26,751 nucleotides of DNA from Microcoleus asticus IPMA8 (GCF_013179805.1 NZ_SRRZ01000108.1:1-26751), one strand, 5' to 3'. Positions 16,074 through 24,587 are shown, counted from the stretch's first letter. Translations and numbers: made by a program. Notes: generated by a model not told the origin, from the sequence alone.

Positions 16074-17534
16074 TTAAAAAATATGAGAAAGTAACTTATA
16101 AATCAACCGAAAAATAGCTGTTCCAGCGATCGCACCCAAAGCACCCAACCATCCCACAAACAACACGCCCGTGATCGGAGAATTAGGATAAATCGCAACT
16201 GCCGCCGTCTGCAAAGCCGGGAAAAACCACAGCAAAGCCACAGTACCTGCACCAATAATCAACATCTCAGTTTGTTCGATCGCCCTGCGGTACTGCCCGT
16301 AAATCAAACCCGCCACAATCATCCCCAACAATCCGATACCAACACTCGGAGAAAGCGGCAAACTCGTCAGGGCGATCGCCAGCAACCCACCCTCAAAACC
16401 CGTAAACGCCGCCCCTGCCAAAACCTCCCAAATAGAAAAAGCCCTTCTCGGCGAAGGTTGCAGGCCAGACGGAGGAGTTGCAGGAACAGGCACAGGAGGC
16501 TGCTGAGTCGGCGGTAGCTGCTGAGTCGGTAGGGGAGTCGGAGTCCTGACTGTCGGCGGTGCCACGACCCTCGTAGGCTGTTGAGAATTGTATTTCAAAG
16601 CCGCTTCCACCTCCGCTGCCGACTGAAAGCGCTGGCTGGGAGCGGATAATAACATTCGATCGAGAACGTGAGCCAAACGCGAACTTACCTGCACCCGCGA
16701 ATGCCAATTCCACTCATTTCTATAACTATCAAACAACTCCGTCGGCTGCAAACCGCTCAGCAAAGTAATGCAAGTCACACCCAAAGCATACAAATCAGTT
16801 GCCGGATAAACTTCTTGCCCGCTCATTTGTTCTGGCGGAGCGTAACCCAAAGAATAAATACCAGTCGAAGCTTTTGCACTCCCAACACTTTGTGTTACTT
16901 GTTTAACAGCCCCAAAATCTAATAAATAAAGCCGACCGTTTTTACCCCGCATAATATTAGCAGGTTTAATATCCCGGTGAATCGAACCGCGTGAGTGAAC
17001 AAAATCGAGAACCTTCAAAATTTCCCGCAGCACCTCCACAGTTTCCGCCTCCGAAAACCTGCCTTTAACAGCCAGTTCATCCTCCAAATTTTTACCGTCA
17101 ATAAATTCTTGAACCAGATAGAAAAACTGATCGTTTTTCCCAGCCTGCAAACTCGTAACAGTCAGCTCAAAAAACGCCAGCAAACTCGGAATTTGCGAAT
17201 GTTCGTTTCCCAGTTCTTCCAGCACCGCCGCTTCCCGTTCAAAAAGAGTTTGAGCGATTTTTAGCTGTGCCGGAGTCAGACTTACCGACGGCTGCAAAAG
17301 TTTAGCAACGCACTGCCGCATCGCCGGAGTATAGCGGTCTCTGGCTAAAAACGCCGCCCCAAAACCGCCTTGACCCAACAACCTCACGGGCAGATAGCGA
17401 CCGCTCAAAATCAGGGGCATCCCGCAAGTCGTGCAAAACTTTTGCTGCACCGTTTTCAGCAGCGAACTGTCATTGAGGTCGGGAAAATAGTTTTGAGGCC
17501 GCGGGCAGCCCGGGCGGGTGCAGTAAACTTCCAT
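16074..17534 (-). CDS. Membrane Ser/Thr protein kinase with N-terminal four-cysteine motif
   Basis: A 486-residue kinase. The N-terminus has CTRPGCPRPQN and FCTTCGMPL (Cys5, Cys10, Cys34, Cys37), a zinc- or redox-type motif found in the SpkB-like group of cyanobacterial kinases. The kinase domain (about 46-315) shows GQGGFGAAF, Lys78, HRDIKPAN, LDFGAVKQV and the APPEQ activation end. A proline/threonine-rich linker (about 320-365) leads to about four membrane helices at the C-terminus, so the catalytic domain faces the cytosol from a membrane anchor. A run of nine As on the coding strand ends in the A of the ATG, and a purine/pyrimidine heptamer repeat lies just upstream in the leader. Substrates are not indicated by the neighbours. 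Confidence 0.92.
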   Translation of the reverse strand: MEVYCTRPGCPRPQNYFPDLNDSSLLKTVQQKFCTTCGMPLILSGRYLPVRLLGQGGFGAAFLARDRYTPAMRQCVAKLLQPSVSLTPAQLKIAQTLFEREAAVLEELGNEHSQIPSLLAFFELTVTSLQAGKNDQFFYLVQEFIDGKNLEDELAVKGRFSEAETVEVLREILKVLDFVHSRGSIHRDIKPANIMRGKNGRLYLLDFGAVKQVTQSVGSAKASTGIYSLGYAPPEQMSGQEVYPATDLYALGVTCITLLSGLQPTELFDSYRNEWNWHSRVQVSSRLAHVLDRMLLSAPSQRFQSAAEVEAALKYNSQQPTRVVAPPTVRTPTPLPTQQLPPTQQPPVPVPATPPSGLQPSPRRAFSIWEVLAGAAFTGFEGGLLAIALTSLPLSPSVGIGLLGMIVAGLIYGQYRRAIEQTEMLIIGAGTVALLWFFPALQTAAVAIYPNSPITGVLFVGWLGALGAIAGTAIFRLIYKLLSHIF

Positions 17535-17547
17535 TTTTTTTTACTAA

Positions 17548-17603
17548 GAAGAAGGAAGAGGGAAGAAGGAAGAGGGAAGAAGGAAGAGGGAAGAGGGAAG
17601 AAA
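17548..17603. repeat. Heptamer tandem repeat (GAAGAAG/GAAGAGG, eight copies)
   Basis: Eight consecutive purine-only heptamers, alternating GAAGAAG and GAAGAGG for most of the array and ending GAAGAAA. It starts 14 bases upstream of the kinase ATG (on the minus strand it is a C/T tract in the leader). Confidence 0.9.
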
Positions 17604-17673
17604 AAGTGATTGTTAAATCAGATTCCAATTTCTCAACTAACCGCGAACTGCTAACTGCCGGCGACCTAAGAGA

Positions 17674-18678
17674 TTAACTTCCCGCCGAGTTCGGAGTTGC
17701 TATTTCTATGAATCCCAACTCGATCGCCGGGGGTTCTTTCTTCTCGTGGATGGTGGAATAAGTAGCAAACTGGGGCAAAATTTCATTGCTGAAAGCCTCC
17801 GCAGCTTTAGAACGGTAGCGGTTGGGGTTGTAAATCAGGGACAAAATCCGAGTTACCAAAACTTCGTTCATTTGAGATTTGTGTAAGACGCCCATGAGTA
17901 ACTCTTTTTCGATCGCCGAAACCGAGACAAAAGCAGCTCCCAGCCCCGACTGAACGGCATTTTTAATTGCTTCGATCGAATTTAGCTCCATCTCAATTTT
18001 CAAGCGGCGCGTGTCAATACCGCAGCGAGTCAGTACCTGATCGATTACTTTGCGGATAGTAGACTGCGAATCGAGGGATATAAACTGCAATTTGTAAAGG
18101 TCTTCTTTTTGGATACTTTCTTGTTGTACCATCGGGTGAGACGGAGGGAGAATCAAAGCCAGTTCGTCCTCAGCGTAAGGAACAATTTCTAAAGCTTCTA
18201 CAAGTTCGGTAGGAATTTCTCCGCCAACAATTGCCAAATCGATTTGCCCGTTGGCCACACTCCACGCCGTGCGGCGGGTCGAGTGAACGTGAAGCTGTAC
18301 TGCTACATCCGGGTACTTTTGGCGGAACATCCCGATCATCCGGGGCAGCAAATACGTCCCCGTTGTTTGAGAAGCGCCGACGATCAAAGTACCGCCTTGC
18401 AGATTTTGCAAGTCTTCCAGAGCTCGACAAGTTTCCTGGCAAAGCGATAAAATTTTCTCGCCGTAACTCAGCAGCAGGTGTCCGGCTTCGGTCAGTTGCG
18501 CCCGCCGCCCCCCCCGGTCAAACAGCGGCACGTCCAATTGTCTCTCTAAGTTTTGCACCTGCAAGCTAACTGCTGGCTGGGATACATAGAGGCTGTCTGC
18601 GGCGCGTTTGAAGCTTCCTTCAGAGGCGATCGCCTTGAGAATGCGTAACTGGTCTAAAGTGAAAGGAAGGTCAGACAT
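17674..18678 (-). CDS. rbcR: LysR-family regulator RbcR (Ycf30)
   Basis: A 334-residue LysR-type regulator. An N-terminal winged helix-turn-helix (about residues 5-64: FTLDQLRILKAIASEGSF, then AADSLYVSQPAVS) is followed by a linker helix and the two-lobed effector domain beginning GGTLIVGASQTTGTYLLPRM. The sequence closely matches, from memory, RbcR of cyanobacteria and Ycf30 of red-algal plastids, the activator of the RuBisCO operon, and is clearly in the NdhR/CmpR/RbcR carbon-control group. Its location beside ndhF genes fits RbcR. It is transcribed away from the NnrU-like gene across a 291-base gap. The C-terminal tail beyond about 310 looks less conserved. CmpR or NdhR are the alternatives, less likely from the wording of the effector domain. 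Confidence 0.85.
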   Translation of the reverse strand: MSDLPFTLDQLRILKAIASEGSFKRAADSLYVSQPAVSLQVQNLERQLDVPLFDRGGRRAQLTEAGHLLLSYGEKILSLCQETCRALEDLQNLQGGTLIVGASQTTGTYLLPRMIGMFRQKYPDVAVQLHVHSTRRTAWSVANGQIDLAIVGGEIPTELVEALEIVPYAEDELALILPPSHPMVQQESIQKEDLYKLQFISLDSQSTIRKVIDQVLTRCGIDTRRLKIEMELNSIEAIKNAVQSGLGAAFVSVSAIEKELLMGVLHKSQMNEVLVTRILSLIYNPNRYRSKAAEAFSNEILPQFATYSTIHEKKEPPAIELGFIEIATPNSAGS

Positions 18679-18861
18679 ATATCTAAATTGTCAGTTGGTG
18701 TAGGGGCGGGTCTTCTGTCAATCTCTGCGGTCAATCGACAAGCTTGTTCGATTTGGAAAAGTCGGAGTTGACTTCGATTTCAGTCATTTGGCTGCAACAG
18801 ACGCAACCTTACAGGCAGTTTTACTCGTCCTCCGTCCTCTGTCTTTAGTTGTTATTCGGTC

Positions 18862-18896
18862 ACTAATGACTGATGACTGATGACTGATGACTGATA
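18862..18896. repeat. Heptamer tandem repeat (ACTGATG, five copies)
   Basis: ACTAATG, then ACTGATG three times, then ACTGATA. The first unit is the reverse complement of the CATTAGT unit at 15931, so the same repeat family is present in opposite orientation. It lies in the divergent gap between rbcR and the NnrU-like gene. Confidence 0.85.
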
Positions 18897-18969
18897 ACCG
18901 CTGAATGCTCCCATAGATACTTTGTGACACAAATTGGCAGAGAATCAATAACTTTTCTTAATATTTGCA

Positions 18970-19683
18970 ATGACGATCGACTTGGCGCTCGACTCCCACT
19001 TAGTTATTCTGGGCTTGTTACTGGTTTTTGCGATCGCCCACAGCGGTTTAGCAGCCCTCCGGCCCAAAGGTGAAAAGCTGATCGGGCCGAGACTTTACCG
19101 GGTTTTGTTTGCCCTTGTCAGTTTGCCGCTAGCCGTCATTCTGGTTGTCTACTTTTTCAACCACCGTTACGACGGTTTGCAGCTTTGGCAAGTACAGGGA
19201 GTACCCGGAGTTAAACCCGCAGTTTGGATACTTTCGGCAATTTCCTTCCTGTTTCTGTACCCAGCAACTTTCAACCTGCTAGAAATTGCCGCCGTCCAAA
19301 AGCCCCAAGTTCACCTCTACGAAACCGGCATCATTCGCATCACCCGTCACCCGCAAATGGTGGGACAAGTGATTTGGTGCGTGGCCCACACCCTGTGGAT
19401 TGGCACTAGCTTTACCCTCGTCACTTCCATCGGTTTGGTACTTCACCACCTGTTCGGAGTGTGGCACGGCGACAGGCGACTTCAGGCTCGTTTTGGAGAA
19501 TCCTTTGAAACCATCAAATCTCGAACCTCAATTATTCCATTTTTGGCAATCCTACAAAAGCGTCAAACCCTTGATTTGCTTGAGTTTTTGCGGCCTTCCT
19601 ATGTAGGTGTAGTCATTTTTACGGGCCTGCTGTGGGAAATTCATCCTTTTTTGATGCGTGTCACTAGGAACATATACTGGTAG
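18970..19683 (+). CDS. NnrU / Z-ISO-like integral membrane protein
   Basis: A 237-residue membrane protein with about five to six hydrophobic segments, starting MTIDLALDSHLVILGLLLVF. The HSGLAAL motif after the first helix, the RLYRVLFALVS segment and the TRHPQMVGQVIW region are typical of the NnrU family. Plant 15-cis-zeta-carotene isomerase (Z-ISO) belongs to this family and uses heme b liganded by conserved histidines; His residues are present here in HSG, TRHP and HHLFGVWHGD. Whether this protein isomerises carotenoids, or has a nitrogen-oxide or heme role as the family name suggests, cannot be told. It lies divergent from rbcR and 44 bases upstream of the thioredoxin gene, so the two may be cotranscribed. 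Confidence 0.82.
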   Translation: MTIDLALDSHLVILGLLLVFAIAHSGLAALRPKGEKLIGPRLYRVLFALVSLPLAVILVVYFFNHRYDGLQLWQVQGVPGVKPAVWILSAISFLFLYPATFNLLEIAAVQKPQVHLYETGIIRITRHPQMVGQVIWCVAHTLWIGTSFTLVTSIGLVLHHLFGVWHGDRRLQARFGESFETIKSRTSIIPFLAILQKRQTLDLLEFLRPSYVGVVIFTGLLWEIHPFLMRVTRNIYW

Positions 19684-19727
19684 CATGATCCCTAGGATAG
19701 AAAAAAATTATTAAATTTTGAGGGCTC

Positions 19728-20105
19728 ATGGTGTTGTCGGTTAGCGAACGCACTTTTGCACAAGAGGTGTTTCAAGCCTCTACCCCCGTTTTAGTGCACT
19801 TTTCGGCGCCTTGGTGCGGTTTGTGCCGCGCGATCGACCCCACGCTTAAGACTTTTGAGGCACAGTGGGCAGAAAAAGTCAAGCTCGTAGGGGTGAATGC
19901 GGATCAATCTTTCAAGTTGGCCCACACTTACCGGCTGACAAGTCTGCCGACGCTGATTTTGTTTGAGGGCGATAAAGTTCGATTTAGATTTGAAGACTAC
20001 CAAGGACGCGAGGAACTGCGGCGGACTCTGGATTCGTGGATGCTGGCGGCTCACGTAGCTTCCCCATCTCAACGGCTGCAACGCCAGGAAGTAGCCAAAA
20101 GGTAA
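19728..20105 (+). CDS. trxC: Atypical cyanobacterial thioredoxin, TrxC-like
   Basis: A 125-residue thioredoxin-fold protein. The active site is WCGLC (Cys30, Cys33) instead of the usual WCGPC, and the cis-proline is Pro74 in TSLPTL. Length and fold order (VLVHFSAPWC, then VGVNADQS, then LPTLILFEGDK) are normal for thioredoxins, with a polar C-terminal tail of about 15 residues. A Leu in place of the active-site Pro is the stated hallmark of TrxC, a thioredoxin type confined to cyanobacteria. GAGGG at 19720-19724 is a ribosome site four bases before the ATG. It lies directly between the NnrU-like gene and ndhF. The thiol targets are unknown. Confidence 0.85.
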   Translation: MVLSVSERTFAQEVFQASTPVLVHFSAPWCGLCRAIDPTLKTFEAQWAEKVKLVGVNADQSFKLAHTYRLTSLPTLILFEGDKVRFRFEDYQGREELRRTLDSWMLAAHVASPSQRLQRQEVAKR

Positions 20106-20436
20106 CGGTTCCAAGGCATTCGGCTCTTGTTTACAAAGCCTTCGGCTTTTATGTAGAAAGCAGAAGGCTTTCCCCATTTGTCCATCAAGCATCTGACACC
20201 ACAATAAACCTCGCCGTCTTGAATTCACAGGACTGTGAGATTTGTCGTATAGTTTCCGTTTTCACCGGCATAATAATTTTCGGCGTTTAGTGCGATCGTC
20301 TCGCTCGTGATTGCACTCAGCTATAGCAATACTTAAAGAATTGGATCGAGTATTTTGGCCCAGTCGCGCAGGCGTGTGTCACAATTGTTTACAGTTTTGG
20401 CAATATCTAGTAGAAACTTTAAACTACCTATCAGTC
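20106..20436 (+). other. Intergenic leader region of ndhF
   Basis: A 331-base gap. Two small hairpins lie close to the trxC stop: AAAGCC-TTC-GGCTTT (20135-20149, followed by a T) and GAAAGC-AGAA-GGCTTTC (20156-20172), candidates for the trxC transcript end. The rest is the presumed ndhF promoter and leader; weak sigma70-like pieces (TTCACA at 20224, TATAGT at 20248) are not convincing. An upstream in-frame ATG/TTG-type start at 20311 exists, but the added residues are not NdhF-like. Confidence 0.55.
20135..20150 (+). terminator. Possible terminator of trxC
   Basis: A six-bp GC-containing stem (AAAGCC/GGCTTT) with a three-base loop, 30 bases after the trxC stop; the 3' arm ends in TTTT. The T-run is short, so this is a weak candidate. 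Confidence 0.3.
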
Positions 20437-22482
20437 ATGGAACTGCTTTATCAATACGCTTGGCTGATTCCAGTCCTGCCGCTGGCAGGCGCAATGCTAG
20501 TAGGTCTAGGCTTAATCACCTTTAACCAGGCAACCAACAAACTCCGACAAGCGAATGCGATATTAATCGTCTCCGCACTCGGAGGGTCAATGGTACTCTC
20601 TTTCGCATTGCTGTGGAGTCAACTACAGGGCCACGCACCCTACACCCGCACTATTCAGTGGGCTTCTGCAGGCGACTTCTCGCTGAATATGGGCTATATC
20701 ATCGACCCCCTGACGGCGGTAATGCTGGCGATCGTAACCACGGTCGCCTTTTTGGTGATGATTTACACCGACGGCTACATGGCTCACGATGACGGGTACG
20801 TGCGCTTTTACGCCTACCTGAGCATCTTCAGCGCGTCAATGTTGGGTCTGGTAATCAGCCCGAACATCGTTCAGATTTACATTTTTTGGGAACTCGTAGG
20901 TATGTGTTCGTACCTGCTAGTCGGATTTTGGTACGATCGCAAACCCGCTGCTGACGCTTGCCAAAAAGCTTTTGTCACCAACCGCGTCGGCGACTTCGGC
21001 CTGCTGCTGGGCATCCTCGGCATTTACTGGGCCACCGGCAGCTTTGAATTTGAGGTGATGGGCGAACGCCTGCACTCCTTAGTCGAATCCGGTGCTCTTT
21101 CGGCGACTCTGGCGACAATCTTCGGCGTCCTGATATTTTTGGGACCAGCGGCCAAATCTGCTCAATTCCCCCTCCACGTTTGGCTACCAGACGCAATGGA
21201 AGGCCCGACACCGATTTCGGCCTTAATCCACGCCGCGACAATGGTAGCCGCCGGCGTATTCCTGATCGCTCGGATGTACCCGGTGTTTGAAGGGCTGCCG
21301 GCCGTCATGAATTTGATCGCCTGCACCGGCTGTTTTACGGCATTTATGGGTGCTTCGATCGCGATTACCCAAAATGACATCAAAAAAGGCTTAGCCTACT
21401 CCACCATCTCCCAACTCGGCTACATGGTGATGGCAATGGGCGTCGGCGCTTACAGTGCCGGACTTTTCCACTTGATGACACACGCTTACTTCAAAGCAAT
21501 GCTGTTCCTGTGTTCAGGTTCAGTCATTCACGGTATGGAAGATGTCGTCGGCCACAACCCCGCACTCGCTCAAGATATGCGGGTGATGGGCGGCTTGCGG
21601 AAATATATGCCGATTACCGCTTCTTGCTTTTTAATCGGCAATTTGGCAATCTGCGGAATTCCGCCGTTTGCTGGTTTTTGGTCAAAAGACGAAATCCTCG
21701 CCAGCGCCTTCGCAGCAAATCCCGCTCTGTGGGCTGTTAGCTGGCTGACGGCCGGGATGACCGCGTTTTATATGTTCCGGATGTATTTCAGCACCTTTGA
21801 GGGCGAATTCCGGGGAAATGACAGCGCCATCAAGCGGCAACTCTTGCAACCCGGTGTTGTTTTCGGCCCGGGAGCGATGAACGTTAAGGAATTGGCACCA
21901 ACTGGCGACAGTCACGACGATCACGACCATTTCCCTCACGAATCTCCTCTAACAATGGCTCTGCCGCTAGTTTTGCTGGCAGTACCTTCTGTGTTTATCG
22001 GTTTTCTCGGTACGCCGTTTGCCAATTATTTCGAGCAGTTTGTTCGCGCTCCTGGCGAGTCTCTCGAACAAGTTTTGGAACACGCTGCTGAGTTCAATTT
22101 GACGGAATTTTTGATTATGGGCGGAAGCTCTGTAGGTATTGCTTTGCTGGGCATTACTTTGGCTTCTCTGATGTATTTGAGCCGTAAAATTGATGCTGGG
22201 GCGATCGCCCAAAAAATCAAACCGCTTTACGAGTTCTCCCTCAACAAGTGGTATCTCGACGATATCAACGATTTTCTCTTTGTCAAAGGCAGCCGCCGTT
22301 TAGCGCGGCAAGTCATGGAAGTGGATTTGCGAGTCGTCGATGGTGTAGTCAACTTAACAGGGCTTATCACCTTGGTTACGGGCGAAGGTTTGAAATACTT
22401 TGAGAGCGGTCGCGCTCAATTTTATGCCCTGATTGTGTTTGTCGCAGTTCTGGGTTTTGCGATCGTTTCGGGAGTCAGTTAA
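20437..22482 (+). CDS. ndhF: NAD(P)H-quinone oxidoreductase subunit 5 (NDH-1 subunit F)
   Basis: A 681-residue NDH-1 antiporter-like subunit that forms part of the proton-pumping membrane arm in thylakoids, serving respiration and cyclic electron flow. The start is the ATG at 20437 (MELLYQYAWLIPVLPLAG), because that matches the NdhF N-terminus; an upstream in-frame start would add 42 unlike residues. The antiporter core is clear: FYAYLSIFSASMLGLVISPN, WELVGMCSYLLVGFWY (key Glu), FPLHVWLPDAMEGPTP (conserved Lys/His region) and MTHAYFKAMLFLCSGS. A His-rich loop (DSHDDHDHFPHES, about residue 490) is followed by the C-terminal helices and lateral helix. The close neighbour ndhD and the general form suggest the NdhF1 (NDH-1L) type rather than the CO2-uptake NdhF3. 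Confidence 0.95.
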   Translation: MELLYQYAWLIPVLPLAGAMLVGLGLITFNQATNKLRQANAILIVSALGGSMVLSFALLWSQLQGHAPYTRTIQWASAGDFSLNMGYIIDPLTAVMLAIVTTVAFLVMIYTDGYMAHDDGYVRFYAYLSIFSASMLGLVISPNIVQIYIFWELVGMCSYLLVGFWYDRKPAADACQKAFVTNRVGDFGLLLGILGIYWATGSFEFEVMGERLHSLVESGALSATLATIFGVLIFLGPAAKSAQFPLHVWLPDAMEGPTPISALIHAATMVAAGVFLIARMYPVFEGLPAVMNLIACTGCFTAFMGASIAITQNDIKKGLAYSTISQLGYMVMAMGVGAYSAGLFHLMTHAYFKAMLFLCSGSVIHGMEDVVGHNPALAQDMRVMGGLRKYMPITASCFLIGNLAICGIPPFAGFWSKDEILASAFAANPALWAVSWLTAGMTAFYMFRMYFSTFEGEFRGNDSAIKRQLLQPGVVFGPGAMNVKELAPTGDSHDDHDHFPHESPLTMALPLVLLAVPSVFIGFLGTPFANYFEQFVRAPGESLEQVLEHAAEFNLTEFLIMGGSSVGIALLGITLASLMYLSRKIDAGAIAQKIKPLYEFSLNKWYLDDINDFLFVKGSRRLARQVMEVDLRVVDGVVNLTGLITLVTGEGLKYFESGRAQFYALIVFVAVLGFAIVSGVS

Positions 22483-22930
22483 ATCTGTAGGGACACGGCA
22501 TTTAGTGTCAACTTAATGTCAAACCTAGTACGGGTCTAGTGTCTGACGATTAGGGTTCGATCCCTCCTAGCCCCCCTTCTTAAGGGGGGACAGGAATCTT
22601 CTCAAAGTCCCCCTTCTTAAGGGGGATTTTGGGGGCTCTAGACTCAGGTAAAAGCAATATTTATCAAGGGTTTTAGGCTTAAAATCACACGCTTTGGGCA
22701 TTGCCGTATCCTCACTAGGAGATATTTTAAGAACTGGTATCAGGTTAATAAATCCCAATTGACAATTAGCAAATAGAAATAAATCTTTTATTAAAATGAA
22801 CTGTTGCGATCGCATAATTTGTCCAAATAATAGCAAAAAAGTTTGTTCCGTATAAAGAAAGTATAAAATTTAGGCTAAAATTGCAAAAAGGTGTTTAAAC
22901 CTAATAACTGATGGATCATTTTAAAACGCA
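22483..22930. other. Repeat-bearing gap between ndhF and ndhD
   Basis: A 448-base gap inside what is usually a compact gene pair. It contains a nested palindromic repeat (22559-22645) and AT-rich sequence before ndhD with loose -10-like pieces (TATAAA at 22851 and 22862). I see no credible gene; a minus-strand frame of 89 codons crosses the repeat and looks spurious. Confidence 0.65.
22559..22645. repeat. Nested CCCCCTTCTTAAGGGGG palindromic repeat
   Basis: Two copies of CCCCCTTCTTAAGGGGG, each a nearly perfect self-complementary hairpin (22572-22589 and 22609-22625), lie inside an outer pair CTAGCCCCC and GGGGGCTCTAG. From memory, this GGGGG/CCCCC module is a frequent interspersed repeat of cyanobacteria. 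Confidence 0.75.
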
Positions 22931-24517
22931 ATGGATACAGCTAACTTTCCCTGGTTAACAACAACAATTCTGTTTCCCATTGCTGCGTCCTTGCTGATTC
23001 CTTTCATTCCCGATAAGGATGGCAAGACGGTGCGGTGGTATGCCCTAATTGTGGGTTTGATTGATTTTGCTCTGCTTGTTTACGCTTTTTACACTCAGTA
23101 CGACTTTAACAATCCGGGACTGCAACTGGTAGAAAGTTACTCTTGGGTGCCGCAACTCGATTTAAATTGGTCTGTAGGTGCTGACGGGTTGTCGATGCCG
23201 CTGATTTTGCTGACGGGTTTTATTACTACGCTAGCTACTTTAGCGGCTTGGCCGGTTACTTTTAAACCAAAGCTATTTTACTTTTTGATGTTGGCAATGT
23301 ACGGCGGGCAAATTGCAGTTTTTGCCGTGCAGGATATGTTGCTTTTCTTCTTAGTTTGGGAACTGGAATTAGTGCCAGTTTATCTGATTTTGTCAATCTG
23401 GGGCGGCAAGAAGCGCCTTTACGCAGCAACTAAGTTTATCCTGTACACCGCAGGGGGTTCGCTGTTTATTTTGGTTGGCGCGCTGACGATGGCGTTTTAC
23501 GGCGATACGGTTACTTTTGATATGCGGGCGATCGCAGCTAAAGATTATGCCCCCAATGTAGAATTGCTCCTGTACACAGGTTTCTTGATAGCTTACGGCG
23601 TCAAACTGCCAATTTTTCCGCTGCACACTTGGCTCCCTGACGCTCACGGGGAAGCAACCGCACCCGCCCATATGTTGCTAGCAGGAATTCTGCTAAAAAT
23701 GGGCGGTTACGCTTTACTGCGGATGAATGCGGGAATGCTCCCAGATGCTCACGCTACCTTCGCACCGATTTTAGTAATTTTGGGTGTGGTAAATATTGTT
23801 TACGCCGCCTTAACTTCTTTTGCTCAGCGCAATCTGAAGCGGAAAATTGCTTATTCTTCGATTTCGCACATGGGGTTTGTGCTGATTGGGATAGCTTCGT
23901 TTACCGATTTGGGAACTAGCGGTGCAATGCTGCAAATGGTTTCCCACGGTTTAATCGGGGCGAGTTTGTTCTTTATGGTGGGTTGCACTTACGATCGCAC
24001 TCACACGCTCATGCTGGACGAAATGGGCGGTGTAGGGCAGAAAATGCGTAAGGTTTTCGCGATGTGGACTGCTTGTTCTATGGCTTCTTTGGCTTTGCCG
24101 GGAATGAGCGGTTTTGTAGCAGAATTGATGGTATTTGTAGGTTTTGCAACCAGCGATGCTTACAATCCTGTGTTTAAGGTTTGCGTGGTATTTCTAGCAG
24201 CAGTCGGGGTGATTTTGACTCCGATTTATCTGCTGTCGATGCTGCGCGAAATCTTCTACGGGCCTGAGAATAAGGAATTGTCGGAACACGAGGAATTGGT
24301 GGATGCGGAACCGCGAGAAGTGTTTATTATTGCGGCTCTGTTAGTGCCGATTATTGGCATTGGTTTGTATCCGAAAATTCTGACTCAGGTTTATGATGCG
24401 ACTACTGTACAGTTGACTGCAAAGTTGCGCGATTCTGTGCCGTCGCTTGTGGCTAAGGCTGCTACGGATAAAACTGTGTCTCTGCGTGCTCCGGCGATCG
24501 AGCCGAGTAAGTTGTAA
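22931..24517 (+). CDS. ndhD: NAD(P)H-quinone oxidoreductase chain 4 (NDH-1 subunit D)
   Basis: A 528-residue membrane subunit of NDH-1 with about 14 helices, an antiporter-like proton channel next to NdhF in the membrane arm. Diagnostic stretches are SWVPQLDLNWSVGADGLSMP, FFLVWELELVPVYLILSIWGG (key Glu), LPIFPLHTWLPDAHGEATAP and NLKRKIAYSSISHMGFVLIG. The C-terminus ends in a soluble tail after about residue 495. The start ATG directly precedes the first helix (DTANFPWLTTTILFP). Sequence and ndhF neighbourhood suggest NdhD1 of the NDH-1L complex. It is followed by a strong terminator, so it ends the NDH transcription unit. It may also have its own promoter in the long upstream gap. Confidence 0.94.
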   Translation: MDTANFPWLTTTILFPIAASLLIPFIPDKDGKTVRWYALIVGLIDFALLVYAFYTQYDFNNPGLQLVESYSWVPQLDLNWSVGADGLSMPLILLTGFITTLATLAAWPVTFKPKLFYFLMLAMYGGQIAVFAVQDMLLFFLVWELELVPVYLILSIWGGKKRLYAATKFILYTAGGSLFILVGALTMAFYGDTVTFDMRAIAAKDYAPNVELLLYTGFLIAYGVKLPIFPLHTWLPDAHGEATAPAHMLLAGILLKMGGYALLRMNAGMLPDAHATFAPILVILGVVNIVYAALTSFAQRNLKRKIAYSSISHMGFVLIGIASFTDLGTSGAMLQMVSHGLIGASLFFMVGCTYDRTHTLMLDEMGGVGQKMRKVFAMWTACSMASLALPGMSGFVAELMVFVGFATSDAYNPVFKVCVVFLAAVGVILTPIYLLSMLREIFYGPENKELSEHEELVDAEPREVFIIAALLVPIIGIGLYPKILTQVYDATTVQLTAKLRDSVPSLVAKAATDKTVSLRAPAIEPSKL

Positions 24518-24537
24518 TTTGAACTGGATTTAGGAAG

Positions 24538-24587
24538 AAAACCCCCAAACCCGTTTTAAAATGGGTTTGGGGGTTTTATATTTTTTT
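24538..24587 (+). terminator. Rho-independent terminator of ndhD
   Basis: A 15-bp perfect stem, AAAACCCCCAAACCC (24538-24552) with GGGTTTGGGGGTTTT (24563-24577), around a ten-base loop, followed by a T-rich tract (24574-24587). It starts 20 bases after the ndhD stop and is the clearest terminator in the window. The A-run before the stem suggests it may work in both directions. Confidence 0.92.

Noticed and set aside
18948..18962. RbcR-type site ATTA(G/A)-N5-(C/T)TAAT before the NnrU-like gene
   Set aside because: ATAAC-TTTTC-TTAAT matches only the right half well; the left half departs too much to call.
20311..20436. 42-residue N-terminal extension of NdhF
   Set aside because: The added residues (with CHNC) are not NdhF-like, and the known N-terminus MELLYQY begins at 20437.
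22567..22836. 89-codon minus-strand frame between ndhF and ndhD
   Set aside because: It is read through the CCCCC/GGGGG palindrome and has no ribosome site or family resemblance.
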